From: Methylomarinovum caldicuralii
GTDB taxonomy: Bacteria > Pseudomonadota > Gammaproteobacteria > Methylococcales > Methylothermaceae
Assembly (NCBI RefSeq): GCF_033126985.1
Contig: NZ_AP024714.1
Span: 2,434,990 to 2,498,989, forward strand
DNA: 64,000 nucleotides
Direction: 5' to 3'
The translations under genes were made by a program, and so were the position numbers. Shown here piece by piece: positions 26,684 to 39,243 of the stretch (position 1 is its first letter; every line of letters starts with the position of its first letter). Under the pieces are notes generated by a model. It ran no database searches. It was given only the letters and a program-made list of their open reading frames with translations, and was not told where the DNA came from.

Positions 26684-27549
26684 GGACGCTGCTTTTCGTC
26701 TGCCTGCTGTGGGCGGGCGCCGCCATGGCCGCCTGCCCTCAAGAGGAGGTGGCGGTGGTGCCCGCCCACGACCGCCCCCCTTACCTGGAGACCACCGGAG
26801 CCTTGATGGCAGCCCTGGCGCAACAGGGCATCGCCGCGCATATCCATCCGCCGGAAGCGCTGCAAAACGGCGTCTGCCCCAAACTCTGGGCCGCCCTCGG
26901 CAGCCGGGCGGTGACCGCCGTCCGCCGCTATGATGCCCACACCCCGCTGGTCGCCGGCCTGATTCTCGACCGCCGGCTCTTGCAGACATCGCAACCGGCC
27001 ACCGGCGTCCTGCTCCCCCACCCGCCGCAGCGGCTCTGGCATTGGCTGCGGTTATTGTTTCCCACGGCGCGTCACATCGTCCTGCTCCATGCCGACAGCG
27101 ATCCGGCGCGGCTCGCCGCCATCGCCCGCCTGGTCCGCCAGGCCCGGTTGCGGCTGACCTTGCTGGCCCTGGAGGTCCCGCAGGGGAACTTTGCGAGGCT
27201 GCAATCCTTACCGGCGGACGCCGACGTTCTGTGGATCGACGGCCAGGCTTTCACCCCGGACATCGCCCGGGCGATCCTGATGGCCGCCTATCGGCGGCGC
27301 ATCCCCGCCGTGGGTCTGTCGCGCCAATGGGTCGAAGCCGGCGCCGCTTTCGCCCTCGACTGGGATTACCGCGATCTGGGCGCGCAGATCGCCGCGCTGA
27401 TCGCCCGCTGGTGGCGCACCCCCCAAAGCGATCCACCAGTGCCGCAGCCGCCCAGGCGCGCCATCCTCGTGCTCAACCGCGAGGTTCTACACCACCTTGG
27501 CCGCCGGATCCCGAAAAACCTGCCCCCGGAAACCGTACTGCTGCCATGA
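26680..27549 (+). CDS. Periplasmic ABC-type substrate-binding-like protein
   Basis: A 289-residue secreted protein. The start is a TTG overlapping the receptor's TGA (TTGA), and yields a clean signal peptide, RTLLFVCLLWAGAAMA, cut before ACPQE. The body (ARHIVLLHADSDPARLAAIARLVRQARLRL, DADVLWIDGQAFTPDIARAILMAAYRRRIPAVGLS) looks like the ABC_sub_bind fold of tryptophan/small-molecule binding proteins. No permease or ATPase is nearby, so it may act as a sensor partner of the receptor or the GGDEF-EAL protein. Its last 4 bases overlap the next gene (ATGA). Confidence 0.7.
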   Translation: MRTLLFVCLLWAGAAMAACPQEEVAVVPAHDRPPYLETTGALMAALAQQGIAAHIHPPEALQNGVCPKLWAALGSRAVTAVRRYDAHTPLVAGLILDRRLLQTSQPATGVLLPHPPQRLWHWLRLLFPTARHIVLLHADSDPARLAAIARLVRQARLRLTLLALEVPQGNFARLQSLPADADVLWIDGQAFTPDIARAILMAAYRRRIPAVGLSRQWVEAGAAFALDWDYRDLGAQIAALIARWWRTPQSDPPVPQPPRRAILVLNREVLHHLGRRIPKNLPPETVLLP

Positions 27550-29623
27550 AACGTCTCTGTCTTACTTTCACCACCCGTTTCAACCTGTTCCTGGCGGCCA
27601 TCATCCTGGTAAGCGGCCTGGGCACCTCGTTGGCACTGACCTGGAAAGACCTGCGGCAGGAATACCGGGAACTGCAGCGCCAGGGCCGGATCCTGACCCG
27701 GCTCGCCGCCGACAACCTCCGCTATCCCCTGCTCGTCGGCGACCGCACCCACGCCGCCGAGGTGCTGGAAAGCTTCCGCGGCCTGCCCCAGCTGGCCGCC
27801 ATTCAGGTCTTCGACGCCCGCTGCCGTCTCTGGCTCCAGCCCCCCCATCCCGCCCCCTCCCGCTGCCCGCCGTCCCGCTACATCCCTGCGATGTCCGAGC
27901 TCTGGCGCTCTGCGCATCCCTTCATGGTAGTTTCCCTGGCCATTCCGACCAACACCGCCGTGGGGGAACAAGCGCTGTTTCTCGAATCCGGGCCCGCCTC
28001 GCAGCCCCTGGGATACGTCGCGCTGGTTTTCGACCTCGAAGGCTTCCGCACCCGCTTTCTGACCTCCGCCCGGGATTCGCTGTTCGTGACCCTGGCGTTC
28101 CTGATCCCCATCCTGGCCATCTCCTCCTACCGCAGCCGCCGTCTGACCCGTCCCCTGGAGAGGCTCCACGATGCTTTGGCGAACCTGCCCGCAGCGAAAC
28201 CCCAGCCCCTCGAGGTCAGCGCCGACATTCCCGAAATCCGCCTTCTGGAGGCGCGTTTCAACGCGGTGCAACAGCAGCTGGCGGAATACCACCAGGATCT
28301 GGAAAGGCTGGCGTTTCGCGACCACGTCACCCAGCTGCGCAACCGCACCTGGCTGCAAGAGCAGCTGCCGGCGCTGCTCCGTGAGGCCTGCCAGGGACAG
28401 GGCTCGCTGGCGCTGCTGTTCCTCGACCTGGACCGCTTCAAACTCGTCAACGACACCCTGGGCCATGCGACCGGCGACCAATTGCTGCACACCATTGCCG
28501 CCAGGTTGCAAGGCCACCTGCGCGACCGCGACATCCTGGTGCGCCTGGGGGGCGACGAATTTTTGATTCTGCTGCCCAATCTGGCGTCCGCCCGGGAGAA
28601 GGCGGAACACCAGGCCAAAAGCGCCGCGGCCAAACTCATCAAGGCGTTGAAGCAGCCCCTGCGGATCGCCGGTCACCAGCTGCGCGTCAGCTTCAGCATC
28701 GGCATCGCCCTCGCCCCCCATGACGCCGAGGATGCCGATACCCTGCTGCGCTTCGCCGACATCGCCATGTACGCCGCCAAGGATGCCGGCCGCCAGACTT
28801 TCCGCCTGTTCCGCCCGGAGCAGGCCAAGACCGGCCGGCGCCGTCTGGCCCTGGAGGCGGCGCTGACCGAAGCGGTCGAACGCCAGCGTCTGCAATTCTT
28901 TCTCCAACCCCAGATACAGGCCGATGGCGGCTGCGTCTGCGGCGCCGAAGTCCTGCTGCGCTGGCGACACAAGGACGCCTGGATATCGCCGGCGGAGTTC
29001 ATCCCCCTTTTGGAGGAGACCGGCCTGATCGTCCCGGTGAGCGAATGGCTCGTTCGCGAGGCGTTAGCGCTGAAACGCCGCTGGTTGCAGCAGGGCTTGT
29101 GCGGCAAGGGGTTCCGCCACCTGGCGGTCAACATCTCCCCGGTCCAGCTGTGGCGCGAGGATTTCACCGCCCGCATGCTGGCGATCATCCGCGAGTGTTC
29201 CCCTGACGGCGAGCTCGGCCTGGAGCTGGAGCTGACGGAAAGCGCCCTGGTGCAGCCGAGTCAAGCAGTGCTCGACGGCTTCGAGCAACTCAAAGCGGCC
29301 GGCGTCCGTTTCGCCATCGACGATTTCGGCACCGGCTATTCCAATCTCGCCTATCTCAAACGCTTCCCCCTCGACGCCATCAAAATCGACCAGTCTTTCG
29401 TCCGTGACTGCATCGAGGATCCTGCCGACGCCGCGCTGGTGACGGCGATCTGCGCCATGGCGCGGGGATTGGGATTGACGGTCGTTGCCGAGGGAGTCGA
29501 AACCGAGGCCCAGGTCGAATTCCTGCGGCGGCAGCACTGTCAGATCTATCAAGGCTATCTGTTCGCCCGTCCCATGCCCCCCGAGGAATTCGAGCGTTTC
29601 CTCAAGACACAAGCGATCCCCTG

Positions 29624-29636
<13 letters not shown>
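27546..29636 (+). CDS. Membrane GGDEF-EAL protein (cyclic di-GMP turnover)
   Basis: A 696-residue signalling protein. TM1 (residues ~12-32) and TM2 (~175-195) flank a periplasmic sensor region, followed by a HAMP-like linker to ~255. The GGDEF domain has an intact LGGDEF near 335 and FLDLDRFKLVND. The EAL domain has EVL in place of EAL near 467 and DDFGTGYSNLAYLKRF, IKIDQSFV and AEGVET, so the phosphodiesterase site looks largely complete. Both activities are possible. The operon with an outer-membrane receptor and a periplasmic binding protein suggests that a bound ligand controls cyclic di-GMP. Confidence 0.92.
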
Positions 29637-34311
<4,675 letters not shown>

Positions 34312-34315
34312 CACC

Positions 34316-35587
34316 ATGCGCCATTTCTTGATTCTTTTTTTCCTGCTGTGGACCGCCGGGGTCCACGCCGAACCTCTCGACCGCATCGTCGCCGTCGCCG
34401 AGGACGACGTGATCCTCGAAAGCGAACTGGAACGCCAAACCGGCACCATCGTCCGCCAGCTGCGCGCCCAGGGGGCGCCGTTGCCGCCGCCTTCGATCCT
34501 GCGGCGCCAGGTGCTCGAACGCATGATCCTCCGCAGCCTGCAATTGCAGCTGGCCAAGAAGGCCGGCATCGAGGTGGACGACGAAACCCTGCGCCAGGCC
34601 CTGCTGGATCTGGCCCGCCGCAACGGCATGGATCTGGACGCCTTCCGCCAGGCGGTGGAGAACGAGGGCATGGACTATGCCGCCTTCGTCGAGAACCTGC
34701 GCGAAGAGCTGATGCTCAAGCGTCTGCGGGCCAGCCAGGTCAATTCCCGCATTCAAGTGAGCGAACGGGAGATCACCCACTTTCTGGAAACCGAAGCCCA
34801 GAGCGACCCGCTGCAGGCCAGCGAATACCGCCTCGGCCACATCCTCATCGCCACCCCCGAAGCCGCCTCGCCGCAGGTCATCCAGAAGGCACGGGAAAAA
34901 GCCGAGCGCCTGGTGGCGGAACTGCGCCAGGGCCTGGATTTCCACCAAGCCGCCCTCACCCTGTCCGACGGCGCCCAGGCGCTCCAGGGCGGCGATCTGG
35001 GCTGGCGCAAGCTGGACCAGATCCCCACCCTGTTCGCCGAGCTGGTGCCCAAAATGCAGAAGGGCGAGATCGCCGGGCCGATTCGCAGCCCCAGCGGCTT
35101 TCACATCATCAAACTGCTGGATCTTAAGGGGGGCGAGAAGCATCTCGTCATCGAGACCCACGTGCGCCACATCCTCATCAAGCCCAATGAAATCGTCGAC
35201 GACGCCGAGGCCAGACGGCGCCTGAACCTGATCCGCCAGCGCATCGAAGCCGGTGAGGATTTCGCTGCCCTGGCCCAGGCCTATTCCGACGACACCGCCT
35301 CGGCGGTCAAGGGCGGCGACCTGGGCTGGATCACCGCCGATGCCGTGGTCCCGCCCTTCGCCGAGGCCATGAACCGGCTCAAGAAGGGGGAAATCTCCGA
35401 ACCGGTGCAGACCCCCTTCGGCTGGCACCTCATCCAGGTGCTCGACCGCAAGCAGCGCGACGACACCCCGGAATACCGCAAACAGCGCGCCCGCGAGATC
35501 CTCACCCGGCGCAAGATCGAGGAGGACACCGAACTGTGGCTGCGCAAGCTGCGTGACGAGTCTTATGTGGAAATCCACCTTGACTGA
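34316..35587 (+). CDS. surA: Periplasmic chaperone SurA
   Basis: A 423-residue chaperone/peptidyl-prolyl isomerase that escorts barrel proteins, including LptD, to the BAM complex. The signal peptide is RHFLILFFLLWTAGVHA, cut before EPLDRIVAVAEDDVIL, the SurA N-domain start. Two parvulin domains begin near 171 (YRLGHILIA) and 280 (HVRHILIKPNE), each with GGDLGW. I chose the ATG at 34316 because it starts the signal peptide; an upstream ATG at 34295 lies within lptD. Confidence 0.94.
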   Translation: MRHFLILFFLLWTAGVHAEPLDRIVAVAEDDVILESELERQTGTIVRQLRAQGAPLPPPSILRRQVLERMILRSLQLQLAKKAGIEVDDETLRQALLDLARRNGMDLDAFRQAVENEGMDYAAFVENLREELMLKRLRASQVNSRIQVSEREITHFLETEAQSDPLQASEYRLGHILIATPEAASPQVIQKAREKAERLVAELRQGLDFHQAALTLSDGAQALQGGDLGWRKLDQIPTLFAELVPKMQKGEIAGPIRSPSGFHIIKLLDLKGGEKHLVIETHVRHILIKPNEIVDDAEARRRLNLIRQRIEAGEDFAALAQAYSDDTASAVKGGDLGWITADAVVPPFAEAMNRLKKGEISEPVQTPFGWHLIQVLDRKQRDDTPEYRKQRAREILTRRKIEEDTELWLRKLRDESYVEIHLD

Positions 35588-35603
35588 GAACATTTGTCTA
35601 ACG

Positions 35604-35664
35604 CCAGGGAGGGGCGCCCCGGGCCTGAATGCAGGGATGAATTTCGGCCCGGCAGCCCCTTTCC
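35604..35664 (+). repeat. Hairpin-forming dispersed repeat, copy 1
   Basis: This 61-base stretch between surA and pdxA matches 38510-38570 at 52 of 61 positions. Its two ends are imperfect inverted repeats (CCAGGGAGGGGC against GCCCCTTTCC), and an inner GAATGCAGGGATGAATTTC segment can fold. Two copies in 3 kb, both intergenic, suggest a REP/MITE-like family. Confidence 0.6.
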
Positions 35665-35679
35665 TGCCTCAGGAACGGT

Positions 35680-36687
35680 ATGCCGATGCCCGGTGAACCC
35701 CATCTGGCCCTGACCTATGGCGAGCCGGCGGGCATCGGCCCGGATCTGTGCCTGCTCCTCGCCCACCAACCGTTGCCCTGCCGCCTGACGGTGCTGGGTG
35801 ACCCCGGGGTGCTGCGCCGGCGCGCCCGGCAGCGGGGGCTCGAGGTCACGATCCACGCAGGGCAAGCCGGCGGGCGTCACCGCCCCGGTCGGCTGCAGGT
35901 ATTGCCGCAGGCCGCGGCCGCGCCGGTGACGCCGGGACGGCTGAATCCGGTCAACGCCCGCCACGTCCTCGGGCTGATCGAAACCGCCGTCCGCGGCTGC
36001 CTGGAAGGCCGCTTCGACGCCCTGGTCACCGCACCGGTTCACAAGGGCGTCATCAACGAGGCCGGCATCCCCTTCAGCGGTCATACCGAATTCATCGCCG
36101 CCCTCACCGGCGGCCAGCCGGTAATGTTGTTGGCCACGACCCTGCAGGACTCGGGCCGCCCCCTGCGGGTCGCCCTGGCCACCACCCATCTGCCGCTGCA
36201 GGAGGTGCCCCGGGCGATCACCCACGAGCGGCTGCGCCGGGTGCTGACCGTGCTCCACCACGACCTGCGCACCCGCTTCGGCATCCAATCCCCGCAAATC
36301 ACCGTCCTCGGCCTCAACCCCCACGCCGGGGAAGGGGGGCACCTGGGGCGGGAGGAAACCGAGGTCATCGAACCGCTGCTTGCCGAGCTGCGCGGCCAAG
36401 GCATGCAATTGACCGGCCCCCTGCCGGCCGACACCGCCTTCCTCCCCGAACGGCTGGCGCGCAGCGACGCCTTCCTAGCCATGTACCACGACCAGGGGCT
36501 GCCGGTGCTCAAATTCGCCGGTTTCGGCCGGGCCGTCAACATCACCCTGGGGTTGCCGGTCATCCGCACCTCGGTGGACCACGGCACCGCCCTGGACAAA
36601 GCCGGCGGCGGCGACATCGACTGCGGCAGTCTCCGGCAGGCCGTTCTCAGCGCCATCGATCTGGCCCGCCATGCACGCCCCGCCTAG
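35680..36687 (+). CDS. pdxA: 4-hydroxythreonine-4-phosphate dehydrogenase
   Basis: A 335-residue NAD-dependent dehydrogenase of vitamin B6 synthesis. The start LALTYGEPAGIGPDL, the metal-binding histidines in FSGHTEF, AMYHDQGLPVLK and SVDHGTALDKAG, and the normal length identify PdxA. The gene is separated from surA by a 92-base gap holding a hairpin repeat. It overlaps ksgA by 17 bases, the usual lptD-surA-pdxA-ksgA order. Confidence 0.94.
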   Translation: MPMPGEPHLALTYGEPAGIGPDLCLLLAHQPLPCRLTVLGDPGVLRRRARQRGLEVTIHAGQAGGRHRPGRLQVLPQAAAAPVTPGRLNPVNARHVLGLIETAVRGCLEGRFDALVTAPVHKGVINEAGIPFSGHTEFIAALTGGQPVMLLATTLQDSGRPLRVALATTHLPLQEVPRAITHERLRRVLTVLHHDLRTRFGIQSPQITVLGLNPHAGEGGHLGREETEVIEPLLAELRGQGMQLTGPLPADTAFLPERLARSDAFLAMYHDQGLPVLKFAGFGRAVNITLGLPVIRTSVDHGTALDKAGGGDIDCGSLRQAVLSAIDLARHARPA

Positions 36688-37474
36688 ACCGCGAAAGCGC
36701 TTCGGCCAGAATTTCCTCCAGGACGGCCGGGTCATTCAGCGCATCGTCACCGCCCTTGATCCCCGCGCCGACGACCACGTGGTGGAGATTGGCCCCGGCC
36801 GCGGCGCCCTCACCCGCCACCTGCTGGACCGCTGCCGCCGCCTTGAGGTGGTGGAGATCGACCGCGATCTGGCGGCGCTGCTGCGGGAGAAATTCGCCAC
36901 CGCCGCCAACCTGGTCGTTCACGAGGCCGACGCCCTCGCCTTCGACTTCAGCGCCCTGGCCGCCCCAGGAGAGCAGCTCAAAGTGGTCGGCAATCTACCT
37001 TACAACATCTCCACCCCGCTGCTGTTCCACCTCTTCGGCCAGCAGGCGGTGATCTCGCAAATGCTGTTCATGCTGCAGAAGGAAGTGGTCGAACGTCTGG
37101 CCGCGGTCCCGGGCAGCAAGACCTACGGCCGCCTCAGCGTCATGACCCAGTACCACTGCCGCATCGAAAAGTGCTTCAACGTCAAGCCGGCCTGCTTCCA
37201 GCCGCCGCCCAAGGTAATGTCGGCCGTGGTCCGCCTGACGCCCCACCCCCGGCCGCCGGTCGGGGTGGGCGCTTACAGCGTCTTCGAAACCGTCGTCGCC
37301 AAAGCCTTCGGCCAGCGCCGCAAGACCCTGCGCAACGCCCTGCGCGGGCTGCTCGAAGCGGACGCCATCGCCGCCTGCGGCGTCGATCCTGCGGCCCGGG
37401 CCGAAACCCTGCCCCTGGAGGCCTTCGCCGCCCTCAGCCGCACCCTGTACAGCCTCGCCCCCCTTAAGCGATAA
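36671..37474 (+). CDS. ksgA: 16S rRNA dimethyladenosine transferase KsgA
   Basis: A 267-residue methyltransferase that dimethylates A1518 and A1519 of 16S rRNA late in small-subunit assembly. The N-terminal KRFGQNFLQD, SAM motif EIGPGRGALT near 40-49 and catalytic NLPYNIST near 108 are intact. The start overlaps the pdxA end. apaG and apaH, often next, are absent here. Confidence 0.95.
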   Translation: MHAPPRPRKRFGQNFLQDGRVIQRIVTALDPRADDHVVEIGPGRGALTRHLLDRCRRLEVVEIDRDLAALLREKFATAANLVVHEADALAFDFSALAAPGEQLKVVGNLPYNISTPLLFHLFGQQAVISQMLFMLQKEVVERLAAVPGSKTYGRLSVMTQYHCRIEKCFNVKPACFQPPPKVMSAVVRLTPHPRPPVGVGAYSVFETVVAKAFGQRRKTLRNALRGLLEADAIAACGVDPAARAETLPLEAFAALSRTLYSLAPLKR

Positions 37475-37508
37475 TGGCAGTCTGTCATTCAGCTTCAGGC
37501 CCCCATCG

Positions 37509-37919
37509 ATGAAGAAAATCCTGATCCCGTTTCTGACCGCGTTGCTCCTGGTCGGCTGCGCCAGCGAGGAACGCAACCGGTTCGAGCAGCAACTGGCCGC
37601 GCGCCTGGCGACTGACCCCGATCTCAAGGACTACAACCTCGATCCCAACGAGGTGGCCGAATGCGTCACCAGCGAGATCGCCAAAACCCTGCCGGGCTTC
37701 CGCGGCACGGCGGCGCGCAAACCCTACTGGGAGGCCTATGCCGCCTTCGAGAGCGCCCGCACCAGCGACGAGGCCCTGGCGGCCATCAAAAAGTATGCCG
37801 ATGTCTTCGGTTCGGAGCAGAAGGCCAGCGCCGCGGCCATGGAGATCACCCAGTACATCATGTTCTGCATGGGCAAGTTGATCGAAACCGCCCACCCGGC
37901 GGAAGAACCCAAATCGTAA
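37509..37919 (+). CDS. Small lipoprotein of unknown function
   Basis: A 136-residue protein with a lipoprotein signal (MKKILIPFLTALLLVGC, lipobox LVGC, Cys17). The mature part is helical and charged and contains two more cysteines (AECVTSEIAKTL and FCMGKL) that could form a disulfide. I do not recognise a family. It lies 34 bases after ksgA and 10 before gloA, all on the same strand. Confidence 0.7.
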   Translation: MKKILIPFLTALLLVGCASEERNRFEQQLAARLATDPDLKDYNLDPNEVAECVTSEIAKTLPGFRGTAARKPYWEAYAAFESARTSDEALAAIKKYADVFGSEQKASAAAMEITQYIMFCMGKLIETAHPAEEPKS

Positions 37920-37929
37920 GGAGGGAACC

Positions 37930-38322
37930 ATGCGTATCCTGCATGCCATGATCCGGGTCGGCGACCTGGAGCGGTCGCTGCAGTTCTACACCGAGGTGCT
38001 CAAGATGAAGCTGCTGCGCCGGAAGGATTATCCGGAAGGCCGCTTCACCCTCGCCTTCGTCGGCTACGGCGACGAGGCCCACGACACGGTGCTGGAACTG
38101 ACCTACAACTGGGACACCCACGAATACGATCTGGGCAACGGCTTCGGCCACATCGCCATCGAGGTGGATGACGTGTATCAGGCGGTGGAGGAAATCCGTG
38201 CCAAGGGCGGCAAGATCGTGCGCGAGCCGGGCCCGATGAAACACGGCAGCACCATTCTGGCTTTCGTCGAGGACCCGGACGGCTACAAGATCGAGCTGCT
38301 CAGTCCCCAGCGGCAGGACTGA
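37930..38322 (+). CDS. gloA: Lactoylglutathione lyase (glyoxalase I)
   Basis: A 130-residue metalloenzyme converting the methylglyoxal-glutathione adduct to S-lactoylglutathione. The VOC fold starts MRILHAMIRVGDLERSLQFY with metal ligand His5. Further ligands are Glu in TVLELTYN, His in GFGHIAIEV and Glu in YKIELL. AAGGAGG lies just upstream. Length and motif order are those of the short Ni-type bacterial enzyme. Confidence 0.93.
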   Translation: MRILHAMIRVGDLERSLQFYTEVLKMKLLRRKDYPEGRFTLAFVGYGDEAHDTVLELTYNWDTHEYDLGNGFGHIAIEVDDVYQAVEEIRAKGGKIVREPGPMKHGSTILAFVEDPDGYKIELLSPQRQD

Positions 38323-38344
38323 TCCTAAATCAGGAGGTAGGGCG

Positions 38345-38440
38345 GGCGGACGTGCTGCCAGCGGGACGCTGTGAATCCATCCATGGACGCTTGATACTCG
38401 GCCATCCAGGCCGAGTGCACCCGCTGGCAGCACGTCCGCC
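38345..38440. repeat. Long inverted repeat with nested hairpins
   Basis: A perfect 21-bp inverted repeat (38345-38365 and 38420-38440) encloses a 54-base loop. Inside are a second hairpin CTCGGCC-ATCCA-GGCCGAG (38398-38416 region) and the palindrome TCCATGGA. It has no T-tract, so it is not a typical terminator; it looks like a REP/MITE element. Confidence 0.75.
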
Positions 38441-38483
38441 TACCCTGACAAGCGCCGCAATCATCCGCTGTCATCCTGCGGGA

Positions 38484-38577
38484 GGGGGCTGGGAAGGGTC
38501 TGGCAGCGGCCAGGGAGGGCCGCTCCGGGCCTAAATTCATGGACGAATTTCGGTCCGGCAGACCCTTCCCAGCCCCC
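38484..38577. repeat. Long inverted repeat containing dispersed repeat copy 2
   Basis: A perfect 19-bp inverted repeat (38484-38502 and 38559-38577) closes a 56-base loop. The inner part includes AAATTC-ATGGAC-GAATTT, a small hairpin. Positions 38510-38570 match 35604-35664 at 85 percent. Confidence 0.75.
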
Positions 38578-38618
38578 GGAAAAGCAATCGTTAGGTGGCA
38601 GGATCATCCTTCCGCCCC

Positions 38619-38646
38619 CTTGAAAAAATTCCGCCTGCCTCCATAT
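38619..38646 (+). promoter_or_regulatory. Sigma-32 (heat-shock) promoter of hsp20
   Basis: CTTGAAA (38619-38625) and CTCCATAT (38639-38646) are separated by 13 bases. This is one mismatch from the RpoH consensus CTTGAAA-N11-16-CCCCATNT. The start codon is about 45 bases downstream, with AAGGAGG as ribosome site. Confidence 0.7.
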
Positions 38647-38690
38647 AGGTTCACGCACCACGAACAACCTGAAACCCAAGGAGGCAAACC

Positions 38691-39149
38691 ATGGCATTGG
38701 TACCCCGTTACGAACCGTTTCAACTCCTGAACCAACTCCAGCGCGAACTGGAACGCACCTTCGGCGCGCTTCCGGGCGGCCTGACCCGGCCGGAAGGCGA
38801 GGTTCCCGCCGAGGTGGAATGGGTCCCCGCCGTCGACATCAAGGAGGAACAGGACCGCTACATCGTCCAGGCTGACCTGCCGGGCGTCAAACCGGAGGAC
38901 ATCGAGGTCACCTTGGAAAACGGCGTCCTGACCATCAAGGGTCAGCGTATGACCGAAGCCAAGGAAGAGAAGGAAAACTACCGCCGGATCGAACGCATCT
39001 ACGGCAGCTTCTTCCGCCGCTTCGTGCTGCCGGAAACCGTGGATGAGGAAAAGATCGAAGCCCAATACGACAACGGCGTCCTCACCCTGGTGATTCCGAA
39101 AAAGGCAGAAGAAGCGCCGAAGAAAATCGAGGTGAAAGTCGGCGGCTGA
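38691..39149 (+). CDS. Small heat-shock protein (Hsp20/alpha-crystallin)
   Basis: A 152-residue ATP-independent holdase chaperone. The alpha-crystallin domain spans about 42-140, with ADLPGVKPEDIEVTLENGVLTIKG and the end motif YDNGVLTLVIPKK typical of class A bacterial Hsp20. A strong AAGGAGG precedes the ATG, a sigma-32-type promoter lies upstream and an intrinsic terminator follows, so this is a self-contained heat-shock unit. Confidence 0.95.
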   Translation: MALVPRYEPFQLLNQLQRELERTFGALPGGLTRPEGEVPAEVEWVPAVDIKEEQDRYIVQADLPGVKPEDIEVTLENGVLTIKGQRMTEAKEEKENYRRIERIYGSFFRRFVLPETVDEEKIEAQYDNGVLTLVIPKKAEEAPKKIEVKVGG

Positions 39150-39172
39150 TCCAGCGCCTTTCGCTTAAAGAC

Positions 39173-39208
39173 AAAGGCCGGCACTGCCAAGCGGTGCCGG
39201 CCTTTTTT
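39173..39208 (+). terminator. Intrinsic terminator of hsp20
   Basis: AAAGGCCGGCAC (39173-39184) pairs perfectly with GTGCCGGCCTTT (39194-39205) around a 9-base loop, and the stem runs into a T6 tract. Confidence 0.9.
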
Positions 39209-39243
39209 CGTATATAATTTCCCCGTTTTTTCTGCCGAAAAGC

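Larger units (their letters stand above)
38323..38690. other. Intergenic stretch with two long hairpins and the hsp20 promoter
   Basis: The 368-base gap between gloA and hsp20 has no gene. It holds two unrelated long inverted repeats (38345-38440 and 38484-38577), the second containing copy 2 of the dispersed 61-base repeat, followed by a sigma-32-type promoter. Confidence 0.7.

Noticed and set aside
38345-38577. Intergenic hairpins as rho-independent terminators of gloA
   Set aside because: Neither long stem is followed by a T-tract; loops are over 50 bases. They look like mobile repeats.
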